A stretch of DNA of 35,878 nucleotides, taken from Granulicatella balaenopterae. GTDB taxonomy: Bacteria > Bacillota > Bacilli > Lactobacillales > Aerococcaceae. Every line of letters starts with the position of its first letter. Position 1 is the first letter of the stretch. Position numbers and translations under genes: made by a program. Below are positions 21,734-32,637 of the stretch, one piece after another. The notes beneath the pieces are model-generated. The model had not been told where the DNA came from. It saw nothing but the letters and a program-made list of their open reading frames with translations, and did no database searches. The stretch is from positions 1 through 35,878 of the forward strand of contig NZ_FOGF01000021.1 of NCBI RefSeq assembly GCF_900111135.1, in the 5' to 3' direction.

Positions 21734-21803
21734 AAAATTACCACTTTGGTAGATGCCCCCCTCAAGTTAGACTTAAAAATCTAGCTTTGTGGGGTGTTTT
21801 TTT
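21734..21803 (+). repeat. Dispersed repeat copy B, also a terminator hairpin
   Basis: AAAATTACCACTTTGGTAG is followed directly by CCCCCCTCAAGTTAGA, an 8-nt loop and TCTAGCTTTGTGGGG with a T run. It lies in the same orientation as copy A, about 2.1 kb away, and ends the NTF2-like gene. Confidence 0.6.
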
Positions 21804-21864
21804 ATAGTTTCGTTGCAGCTTGGAAGTCTCTAAAGTCGTTAATCGTGCTTGTTGGTGTAATATG

Positions 21865-21985
21865 TGTTCATTAGCCTTTATTTATGGTAAAATAGATAAC
21901 GTTATGATTAGCAAGTCCAGTAACTAGAAGCAATATTTGTCAGAATAACAAGGTGCTAATCCCTTGCAAGAAAGGAATATATATA
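21865..21985 (+). promoter_or_regulatory. Promoter and structured leader of rbgA
   Basis: TGTTCA (21865-21870) and extended -10 TGG-TAAAAT (21885-21893) with a 17-bp spacer. The leader of about 85 nt contains GATTAGC near 21906 and GCTAATC near 21954, and a CAAGG/CCTTG hairpin just before the ribosome site AAAGGA (21971-21976). The two structures are mutually exclusive, which would allow a switch; function unknown. Confidence 0.4.
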
Positions 21986-22855
21986 ATGAAAGCAATACAA
22001 TGGTTCCCAGGGCATATGGCCAAGGCAAAACGTGAAGCAATCGAGAAATTAAAATTAGTTGATATCGTTATCGAGTGTGTGGATGCTCGTGTACCTGAAT
22101 CAAGTCGTAATCCAATGGTCGAGGAGATTAAAGGTAATAAAAAACATATGATCATCTTAAATAAAGCCGACTTAGCAAATCCAGAAGAGATAAAAAAATG
22201 GATTTCATATTATGAATCACAAGGTATTATCGTACATGCTATGCAAGCTAAAGATGGTAAAGGTTTGAACCAAGTAAAAGCTAGCATGAAGAAAATGATG
22301 CAACCAGAATTCGAGAAATGGGCTAAAAAAGGCATTCGTCCACGCCCAATTCGTTTAATGATTTTAGGGATTCCTAACGTTGGTAAGTCAACTTTCATCA
22401 ACCGTATGATTAAGAAAAATCAAGCGATTACTGCTAATAAACCAGGTGTGACAAAAGGGCAACGTTGGCTAAAAGTGGGTAATGAATTTGAATTATTAGA
22501 TACACCAGGGATTTTATGGCCTAAATTCGAAGACCGTGAGATTGGTTATAAATTAGCGATTACTGGTGCGATTAAAGATTCATTATTACATATGGACGAT
22601 TTAGCTTTATATGCGATTGAGAAATTCCAATTAGTAGCACCAGAACGTCTATGTAAAGCTTATCACTTAACAGAAGATGATTTTGAAGAAATGTCGACTG
22701 CAGACATTTTATTAAAAATGACTAAAAACTTAGGATTTAAGGATGATTTTGATCGTGCGAGTGAGCGTTTTATTTTTGATATTCGTGGTGGTAAATTAGG
22801 TCGCTATACATTAGATATGGCACCAATTCCAGCTAGTAAGACAGTCGAGGACTAA
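21986..22855 (+). CDS. rbgA: Ribosome biogenesis GTPase RbgA (YlqF), 289 aa
   Basis: This is a circularly permuted GTPase needed for late assembly of the 50S ribosomal subunit. G motifs appear in permuted order: G4 NKAD (59-62), then G1 GIPNVGKS (128-135), the G2 Thr in KPGVTKGQRW (about 152-161) and G3 DTPG (172-175). The N-terminus IQWFPGHMAKAKRE is diagnostic. The C-terminal helical domain (about 200-289) binds rRNA. The start ATG 21986 has AAAGGA 9 nt upstream; a longer frame from 21953 covers that site. The stop is 3 nt before rnhB, a conserved pairing in Firmicutes. Confidence 0.95.
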   Translation: MKAIQWFPGHMAKAKREAIEKLKLVDIVIECVDARVPESSRNPMVEEIKGNKKHMIILNKADLANPEEIKKWISYYESQGIIVHAMQAKDGKGLNQVKASMKKMMQPEFEKWAKKGIRPRPIRLMILGIPNVGKSTFINRMIKKNQAITANKPGVTKGQRWLKVGNEFELLDTPGILWPKFEDREIGYKLAITGAIKDSLLHMDDLALYAIEKFQLVAPERLCKAYHLTEDDFEEMSTADILLKMTKNLGFKDDFDRASERFIFDIRGGKLGRYTLDMAPIPASKTVED

Positions 22856-22858
22856 CCA

Positions 22859-23626
22859 ATGGCAAAATTATCAATTAAAGAGGTTAAAGCTATCTTAACC
22901 GAGATTACCGATCAAACAGATGAGCGCTTAGGTGAATTGCGTCAAGATGAGCGTAAAGGTGTCCAAACGGCAATTAAGTCTTGGGAACGTCAATTTGCCA
23001 AGAAAGAAGCGCGCCGTCACCAATTCGTTGCAATGCAAAGTTTTGAGCGTGATTGTTTTGAAAAAGGCTTCCAATATATTGCTGGGGTCGATGAAGTTGG
23101 TCGTGGTCCTTTAGCGGGGCCGGTGGTGGCTTGTGCGGTTATTTTACCAAAAGATATTGAAGATTTAGGTTTTGATGATTCTAAAAAGTTATCAGCTGCG
23201 AAGCGTCAAGAGATTTTTGCTTTGATTAAAGAAAAAGCTTTAGCGATTGGGGTTGGTGTGATGGATAATCAGGTGATTGATAAGGTGAATATTTATCAAG
23301 CAACTAAATTAGCGATGATTCAGGCAATTGAAGAATTAAAAGTCAAGCCAGATTATTTATTATTAGATGCGATGCAGTTAGATCTAGATATGCCGCAAGA
23401 AGCGATTATTAAAGGGGATGCTAAGAGTATTTCGATTGCGGCGGCGAGTATTGTTGCTAAGGAGATTCGTGATCAGATGATGGTAGACTATGATCGTGAG
23501 TTTCCAGGTTATGACTTTTCAAGTAATGCCGGTTATGGTACGAAAAATCATTTAGCAGGTTTAGACTTACAAGGTCCATGTCCTATTCATCGTAAGTCAT
23601 TTGCGCCGGTAGCTAAGTTTTTCTAA
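22859..23626 (+). CDS. rnhB: Ribonuclease HII, 255 aa
   Basis: This enzyme cuts the RNA strand of RNA-DNA hybrids and removes single misincorporated ribonucleotides. Catalytic acids are D78 and E79 in GVDEVGRGPLAGPV (76-89), D170 (LLLDAMQLD) and D205 (AKEIRDQM). The motif DDSKKLSAAKR and the C-terminal GYGTKNHLAGL are also present. The N-terminal about 70 residues form the helical extension usual in Firmicute RnhB. It is co-transcribed with rbgA (3-nt gap), and GAGG at the end of rbgA supplies a ribosome site. Confidence 0.95.
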   Translation: MAKLSIKEVKAILTEITDQTDERLGELRQDERKGVQTAIKSWERQFAKKEARRHQFVAMQSFERDCFEKGFQYIAGVDEVGRGPLAGPVVACAVILPKDIEDLGFDDSKKLSAAKRQEIFALIKEKALAIGVGVMDNQVIDKVNIYQATKLAMIQAIEELKVKPDYLLLDAMQLDLDMPQEAIIKGDAKSISIAAASIVAKEIRDQMMVDYDREFPGYDFSSNAGYGTKNHLAGLDLQGPCPIHRKSFAPVAKFF

Positions 23627-23648
23627 TAATTTTATAACATTAAAATAT

Positions 23649-23675
23649 TTTACACTCTTTTTACGTATATATAAG
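23649..23675 (+). promoter_or_regulatory. Promoter region of dprA with cin-box-like TACGTATA
   Basis: TTTACA at 23649-23654 and TATAAG at 23670-23675 give a sub-optimal vegetative promoter (15-bp spacer). TACGTATA at 23662-23669, preceded by a T tract, differs by one base from the competence cin-box TACGAATA that ComX-type sigma factors use for late genes such as dprA. The site is 46 nt before the start codon. Confidence 0.4.
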
Positions 23676-23715
23676 TAGGGAACTATTTATGATATGAAGA
23701 AAGGGTGTATTTTTT

Positions 23716-24582
23716 ATGCAATTAACACGAGAAAAATTATGGCATCTAGCGGTAATATATGAATATTTATCACCTAAAGAGCAGATTAATCTATACCAAG
23801 GAGTGTGTCGGTATTTTAATCCGAGTGAGATTTTTTATGTAATAGATATTAGAGAATGGTGTAGTAAGAACTTTTATGATTGGTTATTGGATGTGGACTA
23901 TTATGAAGAGTTAGCACCTTATTATGAAGAGAAAATTACGATTATAACGATTGATGATGAACGCTATCCGGAGCGTTTAAGGCAAATTTATCAACCACCA
24001 TTAGCATTATTTTGTCGAGGGAATCTTGCTTTACTAAAGACATTATCAATTGGTATGGTAGGGAGTCGTTGGCATAGTGATTATGGTGAATTTTGTTTGA
24101 AGAAGTTAATGTATGAGTTAAAAGGATCAAAAGTAACGATTATTAGTGGCTTAGCGAAAGGGATTGATGGCATTAGTCATAAATACGCCCTAAAATATGG
24201 ACTACAGACAATAGCCGTCATTGGTACAGGATTGAATGTCTATTATCCCAAAGAGAATGCTTGTCTGCAGCGCAGTATTGAACAGAAGGGGTTAGTGATT
24301 AGTGAATACCCTTTAAATAGTCGGCCACTTAAGTTTCATTTTCCTTATCGTAATCGAATTATTGCGGGATTATCACATGGGGTATGTGTGGTTGAAGCCA
24401 GAATGCGTAGCGGGAGTCTGATTACGGCAAATTTAGCTTTGCAAGAAAATCGTCAAGTGTTTGCAATTCCGGGGAATATCACCAATATTTATTCAGAAGG
24501 TACAAACCAATTAATTCAAGCGGGGGCATTGTGTACTACCAAAGCACAGGATATTTTAGAGGATATTATCTATTTTTCTTAA
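23716..24582 (+). CDS. dprA: DNA-processing protein DprA, 288 aa
   Basis: This protein loads RecA on incoming single-stranded DNA during natural transformation. The N-terminal helical region (1-75) has a SAM-like look; the Rossmann-like domain (about 76-285) carries the ssDNA-binding signature: GMVGSR (113-118), IISGLAKGIDGISH (142-155), VIGTGLNVYYP and SEYPLNSRPLKFHFPYRNRI (196-215). The C-terminal winged helix of some DprAs is absent, as in streptococcal proteins. The start ATG 23716 follows AAGAAAGGG. It is not followed by topA, its common neighbour. Confidence 0.93.
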   Translation: MQLTREKLWHLAVIYEYLSPKEQINLYQGVCRYFNPSEIFYVIDIREWCSKNFYDWLLDVDYYEELAPYYEEKITIITIDDERYPERLRQIYQPPLALFCRGNLALLKTLSIGMVGSRWHSDYGEFCLKKLMYELKGSKVTIISGLAKGIDGISHKYALKYGLQTIAVIGTGLNVYYPKENACLQRSIEQKGLVISEYPLNSRPLKFHFPYRNRIIAGLSHGVCVVEARMRSGSLITANLALQENRQVFAIPGNITNIYSEGTNQLIQAGALCTTKAQDILEDIIYFS

Positions 24583-26017
<1,435 letters not shown>

Positions 26018-26019
26018 AC

Positions 26020-26997
26020 ATGGCACAAATGACATTAATTCAAGCAATTACAGATGCATTAGCATGCGAATTAGAACGTGATGAAAATGTAATTATGTTC
26101 GGTGAGGACGTCGGTAAAAATGGAGGAGTATTCCGTGCGACTCAAGGCTTACAAGAACAATTTGGTGTAGACCGTGTATTTGATACTCCTTTAGCCGAAT
26201 CAGGAATTGGTGGCTTGGCAATCGGTTTAGCTTTAGAAGGCTATCGTCCAGTTCCAGAGATTCAATTCTTAGGATTTGTCTTTGAAGTAATGGACTCAGT
26301 AGTAGGCCAAGCAGCTCGTACACGTTACCGTATGGGTGGTACACGTAATTTACCAATTGTATTCCGTTCACCATTTGGAGGTGGGGTACATACTCCAGAA
26401 TTACACTCAGATAACTTAGAAGGCTTAATTGCCCAATCACCTGGTATCAAAGTAGTGATTCCGTCAAATCCTTATGATGCTAAGGGGTTATTAATTTCAG
26501 CAATTCGTGATAATGATCCAGTCATCTTCTTAGAACATATGAAGTTATATCGCTCATTCCGTGAAGAAGTACCAGAAGAAGCTTATACTGTACCATTAGG
26601 AAAAGCAGCCATTACTCGTGAAGGAACTGATGTATCAGTAATTACATATGGCGCAATGGTTCGTGAAGCCGTAAAAGCGGCTGAAAAGTTAGAAAAAGAA
26701 GGTATCTCTGTTGAAGTTGTTGATTTACGCACAGTTTCGCCATTAGATATTGAAACAATTGTAGCGACTGTCCAAAAAACAGGTCGTGTAGTAGTGGTTC
26801 AAGAAGCACAACGTCAAGCTGGTGTAGGTGCTATGGTTATGTCTGAAATTTCAGAACGTGCTATTTTACATTTAGAAGCACCAATCGGCCGTGTAGCCGC
26901 TCCAGATACTGTCTTCCCATTTGGTCAAGCTGAAAATGATTGGCTACCAAATGCTAAAGATATTGAAGATAAAGTACGCGAAGTTTATAATTTCTAA
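26020..26997 (+). CDS. pdhB: Pyruvate dehydrogenase E1 component, beta subunit, 325 aa
   Basis: This subunit completes the E1 active site. Transketolase pyrimidine-binding and C-terminal domains are visible: [21 protein letters not shown] near residue 24 (the Glu activates TPP), [37 protein letters not shown] and, in the C-terminal domain, [14 protein letters not shown] and [13 protein letters not shown]. It begins 2 nt after pdhA. A weak intra-operon hairpin (27007-27030) separates it from pdhC. Confidence 0.96.
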   Translation: MAQMTLIQAITDALACELERDENVIMFGEDVGKNGGVFRATQGLQEQFGVDRVFDTPLAESGIGGLAIGLALEGYRPVPEIQFLGFVFEVMDSVVGQAARTRYRMGGTRNLPIVFRSPFGGGVHTPELHSDNLEGLIAQSPGIKVVIPSNPYDAKGLLISAIRDNDPVIFLEHMKLYRSFREEVPEEAYTVPLGKAAITREGTDVSVITYGAMVREAVKAAEKLEKEGISVEVVDLRTVSPLDIETIVATVQKTGRVVVVQEAQRQAGVGAMVMSEISERAILHLEAPIGRVAAPDTVFPFGQAENDWLPNAKDIEDKVREVYNF

Positions 26998-27006
26998 TAA
27001 AAATTT

Positions 27007-27030
27007 AGAGGGATTGTACTATTCCTCTTT
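27007..27030 (+). terminator. Intra-operon hairpin between pdhB and pdhC
   Basis: AGAGGGAT pairs with ATTCCTCT (one G.U) around TGTACT; only a short T tract follows. It may be a partial terminator or mRNA-stability element that sets E1:E2 ratios. Confidence 0.4.
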
Positions 27031-27101
27031 ATAAAATGCATCTGAATAGTTATCTATGTTCAGAATCTAATTTGATATTTAATAGAAGGGAAGTTAAAGA
27101 T

Positions 27102-28418
27102 ATGGCTTTTAAATTTAAAATGCCTGATATCGGTGAAGATATCGCAGAAGGTGAAATCGTTAAAATTGATATTAATGTAGGAGATACCATCGAGGAAGAT
27201 GATATTCTATTTGAAGTACAAAATGATAAATCAGTTGAAGAAATTCCGTCACCAGTTAGCGGTAAAGTATTAGAAGTATTAGTAGAAGAAGGAACAGTCG
27301 CACAAGTTGGTGATGTGATTGTCGTAATTGATGATGGTAGTGGTGATAGTGAACCTGTAGCAAAAGCAGTAGAGACACCAGCTCCAGTAGTAGAATCAGC
27401 TCCAACTCCAGTAGCTCAAGCAGTAGCACCACAAGCAACAGCAACAGTGCCAGTAGCTCAAAATCCTAACAAATTAGTATTAGCAATGCCATCAGTACGT
27501 CAATATGCACGTGAACAAGGTGTTGATATTACACTAGTGGTACCTACAGGAAAAGGTGGTCGTGTCACACGTGAAGATATTAATAACTTTGGTGCTGTAG
27601 CTCCAGTAGCAACAACAACTACACAAGCTCCAGTACAACCAATTATTGAAGATACACCAGCTCCAACTCCAGTAGCGAAAGTAACACCACAACCAACTTT
27701 ACAAGCAGTAGCTGGAACAGAAGAACGTGTGAAATTATCACCAATGCGTAAAGCAATCTCTAAAGCTATGGTTACAAGTAAACATACAGCCCCACATGTT
27801 ACTTTACATGATCAAGTAGAGGTATCTAAACTTTGGGATCACCGTAAGAAATTCAAAGAAGTGGCAGCTGATCAAGGTGTGAAATTAACATTCTTACCAT
27901 ATGTTGTTAAAGCTTTAACAGTTGTAATGCAGAAATTCCCAGTCTTAAATGCTTCAATTGACGATGCAACGCAAGAAATTGTTTATAAACATTATTATAA
28001 TATTGGTATTGCAACAGATACTGATAATGGTCTATTCGTACCAAATATTAAAGCATCAAATACTAAGAGCATGTTCAAAATTGCCGCTGAAATTAGCGAA
28101 TTAGCAGCTAAAGCAAAAGAGGGTAAGTTAACTGCTTCAGATATGGGTCAAGGAACTATCACAATTACTAATATTGGTTCAGTTGGTGGCGGTTGGTTTA
28201 CACCGGTTATTAACTATCCAGAAGTTGCTATCTTAGGTGTGGGTACAATTGTTCGTGAACCAGTTATTAATGAAGATGACGAAATCGTAATTGGCCGCAA
28301 TATGAAATTATCATTGAGCTTTGACCACCGTATTGTAGATGGCGCTACAGCTCAAAAAGCAATGAATGAATTAAAACGTTTATTACATGATCCAGAATTA
28401 TTATTAATGGAAGGCTAA
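27102..28418 (+). CDS. pdhC: Dihydrolipoamide acetyltransferase (E2) of pyruvate dehydrogenase, 438 aa
   Basis: E2 is the core of the complex and transfers acetyl from lipoamide to CoA. It has a single lipoyl domain (1-76) with lipoyl-Lys K43 (VQNDKSVEE), an Ala/Pro/Val-rich flexible linker (about 82-122), a peripheral-subunit-binding domain (127-163, [16 protein letters not shown] and GGRVTREDI), a second linker, and the catalytic domain (208-438) with H409 and D413 in SFDHRIVDG. Many E2s have two lipoyl domains; this one has one. The start ATG 27102 follows GAAGGGAAG; an in-frame ATG at 27036 lies in the hairpin spacer and lacks a ribosome site. Confidence 0.95.
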   Translation: MAFKFKMPDIGEDIAEGEIVKIDINVGDTIEEDDILFEVQNDKSVEEIPSPVSGKVLEVLVEEGTVAQVGDVIVVIDDGSGDSEPVAKAVETPAPVVESAPTPVAQAVAPQATATVPVAQNPNKLVLAMPSVRQYAREQGVDITLVVPTGKGGRVTREDINNFGAVAPVATTTTQAPVQPIIEDTPAPTPVAKVTPQPTLQAVAGTEERVKLSPMRKAISKAMVTSKHTAPHVTLHDQVEVSKLWDHRKKFKEVAADQGVKLTFLPYVVKALTVVMQKFPVLNASIDDATQEIVYKHYYNIGIATDTDNGLFVPNIKASNTKSMFKIAAEISELAAKAKEGKLTASDMGQGTITITNIGSVGGGWFTPVINYPEVAILGVGTIVREPVINEDDEIVIGRNMKLSLSFDHRIVDGATAQKAMNELKRLLHDPELLLMEG

Positions 28419-28428
28419 ATTCAATCAG

Positions 28429-28457
28429 TCAAGGGGAGTTCAAGAAGCTTTCCTTGA
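28429..28457 (+). other. Hairpin between pdhC and pdhD
   Basis: TCAAGG (28429-28434) pairs with CCTTGA (28452-28457), with a further AG/CT pair inside. No T run follows, so an mRNA processing or stability element is more likely than a terminator. Confidence 0.35.
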
Positions 28458-28485
28458 TTTGATATTATTTTGAGAGGTGAAAAGA

Positions 28486-29892
28486 ATGGTAGTAGGAGAT
28501 TTTGCAATTGAGCTAGATACCGTTGTAATTGGTGCAGGCCCTGGTGGTTATGTTGCCGCAATCAGAGCAGCTCAAGAAGGACAAAAAGTAACAATTATTG
28601 AAAAAGAATATATTGGTGGTGTGTGCTTAAATGTGGGATGTATTCCATCTAAAGCGTTAATCGCTGCAGGACATCACTATCAAGAAGCACAACACAGTGA
28701 AACTTTTGGAATTACCGCAAAAGAGGTAGTGTTAGATTTTGCTAAGACCCAAGCTTGGAAAGACAATGAAGTTGTTCATAAATTAACTTCAGGTATTGAA
28801 TACTTATTAAAGAAAAATAAAGTTGAAATCTTACGTGGAGAAGCTTTCTTTGTTGATGGCCATACTTTACGTGTGATTCAAGAAGATAGTGCGCAAACTT
28901 ACTCATTTAATAATGCGATTGTTGCAACTGGTAGCCGTCCGATTGAGATTAAAGGCTTCAAGTTTGGTGGTCGTGTAATTGATTCAACTGGTGGTTTAGG
29001 ACTAAAAGAAGTTCCTAAAAAATTAGTTGTTATTGGTGGTGGGGTTATCGGTTCTGAACTAGGTGGTGCTTATGCTAATCTTGGTTCAGAAGTAACTATT
29101 TTAGAAGGTGCGCCTTCAATTTTATCAATGTTTGATAAAGATATGATTAAATTAGTAGAAGATGATTTTGCTAAAAAAGGTGTAACTGTTAAAGCTTCTG
29201 CAATGGCTAAGGAAGCTATTGATAATGGTGATAGTGTAACGGTTAAATATGAAGTTGACGGCAAAGAAGAATCAATTGTAGCTGATTATGTAATGGTAGC
29301 AGTTGGACGCAGACCGAATACGGATGAATTAGGATTAGAAGTTGCTGGAATTGAAATGACTGATCGAGGCTTAGTAAAAGTTGACAATCAAGGTCGTACA
29401 AACTTAGAAAATATCTTTGCAATCGGGGATATCGTTCCAGGACCAGCCTTAGCTCACAAAGCAAGTTACGAAGGCAAAATCGCTGCTGAAGCTATCTCAG
29501 GCAAAAAAGTAGCAGTTGATTATCGTGCAATGCCATCAGTTGCCTTTACAGATCCAGAATTAGCAATGGTTGGTATGACACAAAAAGAAGCAAAAGATGC
29601 AGGATTAAAAGTTAAAGCTTCTAAATTCCCATTATCAGGTAATGGACGCGCCTTATCATTAAATGCCACAGAAGGTTTTGTTCGTTTGATTACAACAAAA
29701 GAAGATAATGTGATTGTTGGTGCACAAGTTGCCGGAATTGGTGCTTCAGATATTATTGCTGAATTAGGCTTAGCAATTGAAGCGGGTATGAATGCAGAAG
29801 ATATTGCTTTAACAATTCACTCACATCCATCATTATCAGAAGTAGTAATGGACGCAGCTGAATTAGCATTAGGTATGCCAATTCACGTTTAA
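28486..29892 (+). CDS. pdhD: Dihydrolipoyl dehydrogenase (E3), 468 aa
   Basis: This flavoprotein reoxidises dihydrolipoamide with NAD+. The FAD-binding GAGPGG (16-21) is followed by the redox disulfide C47/C52 ([15 protein letters not shown]), the NAD-binding [14 protein letters not shown], the second FAD motif [22 protein letters not shown] (in parts) and the dimer-interface catalytic pair H447/E452 (SHPSLSE). The start ATG 28486 follows AGAGGTG; GTG 28477 lies inside that site. Last gene of pdhABCD; terminator at 29910-29947. Confidence 0.96.
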   Translation: MVVGDFAIELDTVVIGAGPGGYVAAIRAAQEGQKVTIIEKEYIGGVCLNVGCIPSKALIAAGHHYQEAQHSETFGITAKEVVLDFAKTQAWKDNEVVHKLTSGIEYLLKKNKVEILRGEAFFVDGHTLRVIQEDSAQTYSFNNAIVATGSRPIEIKGFKFGGRVIDSTGGLGLKEVPKKLVVIGGGVIGSELGGAYANLGSEVTILEGAPSILSMFDKDMIKLVEDDFAKKGVTVKASAMAKEAIDNGDSVTVKYEVDGKEESIVADYVMVAVGRRPNTDELGLEVAGIEMTDRGLVKVDNQGRTNLENIFAIGDIVPGPALAHKASYEGKIAAEAISGKKVAVDYRAMPSVAFTDPELAMVGMTQKEAKDAGLKVKASKFPLSGNGRALSLNATEGFVRLITTKEDNVIVGAQVAGIGASDIIAELGLAIEAGMNAEDIALTIHSHPSLSEVVMDAAELALGMPIHV

Positions 29893-29909
29893 TTAAGAAT
29901 GATTATTCT

Positions 29910-29947
29910 AAAACAAGTATCAGGGGCTATCTTGGTACTTGTTTTTT
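29910..29947 (+). terminator. Rho-independent terminator of the pdh operon
   Basis: AAAACAAGTA and TACTTGTTTT arms extended by wobble pairs; the descending arm runs into a T stretch. Confidence 0.88.
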
Positions 29948-30040
29948 GTTTTATAATTTAGTTTACATAAGAAAAGAATTGCGTAGTGCAAAAATGGGAC
30001 TTAAGACCTATGAAATAATCCTAATTTTTGCTCTGAAAAA

Positions 30041-30049
30041 TGGTATACT
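30041..30049 (+). promoter_or_regulatory. Extended -10 promoter of liaFSR
   Basis: TGG-TATACT, with no clear -35. The lack of a -35 would fit dependence on an activator such as LiaR, but no binding site was identified with confidence. Confidence 0.5.
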
Positions 30050-30081
30050 AGTAATGAAGACGAATGAAGGAAGGTGAAATC

Positions 30082-30825
30082 GTGCAAAAAGTTTTTTTGA
30101 AATCTACTCTATTTATCATTATTATAGCCTGTTTATTTGGTTTTTATGAATTGATTTCTGAACCATTAAGTTTTGGATTATTATTTTTAGGGATATTTAT
30201 TCTTATATTAGGTTCTCGTATGAGTTATCAACAATCAATGGTACGCTTACTGATAATGATGGTTGGTGTGGCGTTAATCTTTATGACAGGATTTTCAACA
30301 TCGGGGTTCTGGGTGGCGTTAATCTTATTGATTTTTATAATGATTTTTTACGGGAAGGAATTACTTGGTGCATCTCAGAAACATTTATTTCATCATCAAA
30401 CTATTAATAAGAAGGAATATCGTGCGATTAAAACAATAGAACCAAGTCACCAATTAAGACGCTATAAGCAAAATTGGTTAGGCTCCAATCTTGAAGGTAA
30501 TGATATTTATGAATGGGATGATATTAACATTATCAGTCTTGCAGGGGATACGATTATCGATTTAGGGAATACTATTTTACCCAATGATGAAAATATTATC
30601 GTAATACGCAAAGGTTTCGGTAGTACGAGAATAATCGTACCAGTTGGAGTTGATGTTTTCTTGCATCATTCTAGTATTTCAGGGACAGTTATTTTTAATA
30701 ATGAAAAAATTAACTTACAAAATGAAAGTATTACCGTTCAATCAGAAGGTTATCATAATGGTAAGAAGAAAGTGAAAATTTATACATCAACTTTATTTGG
30801 TGAGATTGAGGTGATTGAATTATGA
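30082..30825 (+). CDS. liaF: LiaF-like membrane inhibitor of the LiaSR system, 247 aa
   Basis: LiaF (VraT in staphylococci) holds the LiaS kinase inactive until the cell envelope is stressed. Four membrane helices (about 8-23, 28-45, 53-70, 74-91) precede a soluble C-terminal domain (about 140-247) with the LiaF signature: ISLAGDTIIDLGNTILP, ENIIVIRKGFGSTRIIVP, GVDVFLHHSSISGTV. The start is GTG 30082 because AAGGAAGGTG (30068-30077) lies just upstream and inside the longer frame from 30064. Its stop overlaps the liaS start by 4 nt (ATGA), so the proteins are made together. Confidence 0.9.
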   Translation: MQKVFLKSTLFIIIIACLFGFYELISEPLSFGLLFLGIFILILGSRMSYQQSMVRLLIMMVGVALIFMTGFSTSGFWVALILLIFIMIFYGKELLGASQKHLFHHQTINKKEYRAIKTIEPSHQLRRYKQNWLGSNLEGNDIYEWDDINIISLAGDTIIDLGNTILPNDENIIVIRKGFGSTRIIVPVGVDVFLHHSSISGTVIFNNEKINLQNESITVQSEGYHNGKKKVKIYTSTLFGEIEVIEL

Positions 30826-31877
30826 AGAAGAATCACCTATTAACATTGTGGTTAGTATTTCTAACGTATTTAACGGTTTTTGCACTATTTATTATTTTAG
30901 CATTGAATAAATTAATTGATTGGACATTCTTTTTAAATATGGCATTTATGCAAAAGTTACCAATTTTATTATCCTTAATTTTGGTTGTGGGGATAACTAG
31001 TTTAGTGGGGGTTTTTGCTTATTATTTGGTAGTTCGTTATTATCAAAAAATTATTCGTCAGCAACTTCATTGGTTAGTTGTTGGTAATTATGAGCATCCA
31101 ATCTTATCAAAGCCACTTTGGTTGAATTATTATCTGCCAATTAATTTGCAATCGCATATCGAAATGATTCAAGAATTAAAAGAAAAATTAATCTCCTTAT
31201 CTCAAGAAGTACAAGAATTAAGTGCTATTCCGCAATATGTAGGGAAGGAGACTAAAGAAGAGATTTTAACGGCAGAGCGTCATCGTTTAGCTCGTGAATT
31301 ACATGATTCTGTTAGTCAGCAGTTATTTGCTGCTATGATGATGTTATCGGCAATTAATGAGCAAGCAGATCAGTTACCAGCGAACTTACAAAAATCACTT
31401 TCTCTAGTCGAAAAAATTATTAATGAATCACAATCAGAAATGCGTGCCCTATTATTACATCTAAGGCCAGTTAACTTAGAAGATAAATCATTAAAAGAAG
31501 GTATTAAGGCTCTATTAACAGAATTAACTTCAAAAGTAAATATGACGATTACATGGGAATTAGATGATGTTCATTTACCATATGGGATTGAGGACCATTT
31601 ATTTCGTATTGTGCAAGAATTATTATCGAATACATTACGACATTCTAAGGCAAATTCATTAGAAGTGTATTTAAAAGAATCGTCAGAATATATTATTTTA
31701 AAAGTAGTGGATGATGGCATTGGTTTTGATACAAAATTAACGAGTTCTAGTCCAGGAAGCTATGGTTTACTGAATATGAAAGAACGTGTGACTAGTATGG
31801 GAGGCACTTGTAAAATTATTAGTTTCCCAGATAAGGGTACTATTATAGAAATAAAAATACCAATCACGAAAAAATAG
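30822..31877 (+). CDS. liaS: Sensor histidine kinase LiaS/VraS, 351 aa
   Basis: This is an intramembrane-sensing kinase: two membrane helices (about 10-28 and 48-70) with only a short outside loop, so the signal must come through LiaF or the membrane. The HisKA_3 domain carries phospho-acceptor H161 in RLARELHDSVSQQLF. The HATPase domain has QELLSNTLRHSKA (N box), VDDGIGFD (G1) and GSYGLLNMKERV (G2). Nar/Lia-type length. Together with LiaR it should respond to cell-wall antibiotics, bacitracin or cationic peptides, as known for this family. Confidence 0.93.
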   Translation: MKKNHLLTLWLVFLTYLTVFALFIILALNKLIDWTFFLNMAFMQKLPILLSLILVVGITSLVGVFAYYLVVRYYQKIIRQQLHWLVVGNYEHPILSKPLWLNYYLPINLQSHIEMIQELKEKLISLSQEVQELSAIPQYVGKETKEEILTAERHRLARELHDSVSQQLFAAMMMLSAINEQADQLPANLQKSLSLVEKIINESQSEMRALLLHLRPVNLEDKSLKEGIKALLTELTSKVNMTITWELDDVHLPYGIEDHLFRIVQELLSNTLRHSKANSLEVYLKESSEYIILKVVDDGIGFDTKLTSSSPGSYGLLNMKERVTSMGGTCKIISFPDKGTIIEIKIPITKK

Positions 31878-31893
31878 AAAAGGTGGGAGCAAA

Positions 31894-32529
31894 ATGATAA
31901 AAGTATTATTAGTTGATGATCATGAGATGGTACGTTTAGGAGTAGCTGCGTATTTATCGATTCAAGACGATATAGAAGTAATTGGAGAAGCCGAAAATGG
32001 TCAAGAAGGTGTAAAGAAAGCTTTAGCGTTGCGACCAGATGTGATTTTGATGGATTTAGTAATGCCTATTATGGATGGGATTGAAGCAACGAAAGAAATA
32101 CTGTCTCAATGGCCTGAAGCAAAAATAATCATCGTAACAAGCTTCATTGATGATGAGAAAGTCTATCCTGCGATTAATGCTGGAGCTAAAAGTTATCTAT
32201 TAAAGACCTCTTCAGCAGCAGAGATTGCCAATGGGATTCGTGACACCTATAAAGGAGAAGGGGTATTCGAACCAGCTGTCACAGATAAATTAGTTCACAA
32301 AATGCAGTATGAGAATCGTCACTTCCCACATGATGACCTAACCATACGTGAAAAAGAGATCTTATTACTGATTGCAGAAGGAAAATCAAACCAAGAAATT
32401 GCTGATGAATTATTTATCACCCTAAAAACGGTTAAAACTCATGTCTCAAATATCTTAGCAAAATTAGGAGTAGAAGATCGCACTCAAGCAACGATATATG
32501 CTTTTAAACATCAATTAGTAGAATCATAA
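31894..32529 (+). CDS. liaR: Response regulator LiaR/VraR, 211 aa
   Basis: This NarL-type regulator is phosphorylated by LiaS. The receiver domain (1-120) has acidic pocket D8-D9, phospho-acceptor D54 (VILMDLVMPIMDGI), Thr in IIVTS and Lys in YLLKTSS. The LuxR-type HTH (about 147-205) reads LTIREKEILLLIAEGKSNQE, with TLKTVKTHVSNILAKLG as the recognition segment. It begins 16 nt after liaS with AGGTGGG. Targets are expected elsewhere in the genome as well as in its own operon. Confidence 0.94.
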   Translation: MIKVLLVDDHEMVRLGVAAYLSIQDDIEVIGEAENGQEGVKKALALRPDVILMDLVMPIMDGIEATKEILSQWPEAKIIIVTSFIDDEKVYPAINAGAKSYLLKTSSAAEIANGIRDTYKGEGVFEPAVTDKLVHKMQYENRHFPHDDLTIREKEILLLIAEGKSNQEIADELFITLKTVKTHVSNILAKLGVEDRTQATIYAFKHQLVES

Positions 32530-32601
32530 TACATATGAGAGAAAAAGGTGGGATTCTATTTTTCATAGGCATATCTCATTAGTGTTAGGTTCGCCCTATG
32601 A

Positions 32602-32607
32602 TATAAT
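32602..32607 (+). promoter_or_regulatory. -10 element of the IscA-fold gene
   Basis: TATAAT, 30 nt before the start at 32638, with a poor -35 (TTAGTG at 32579-32584, 17-bp spacer). Confidence 0.45.
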
Positions 32608-32637
32608 AAAGTTATCATAGAAAAGGTGGGATAATTG

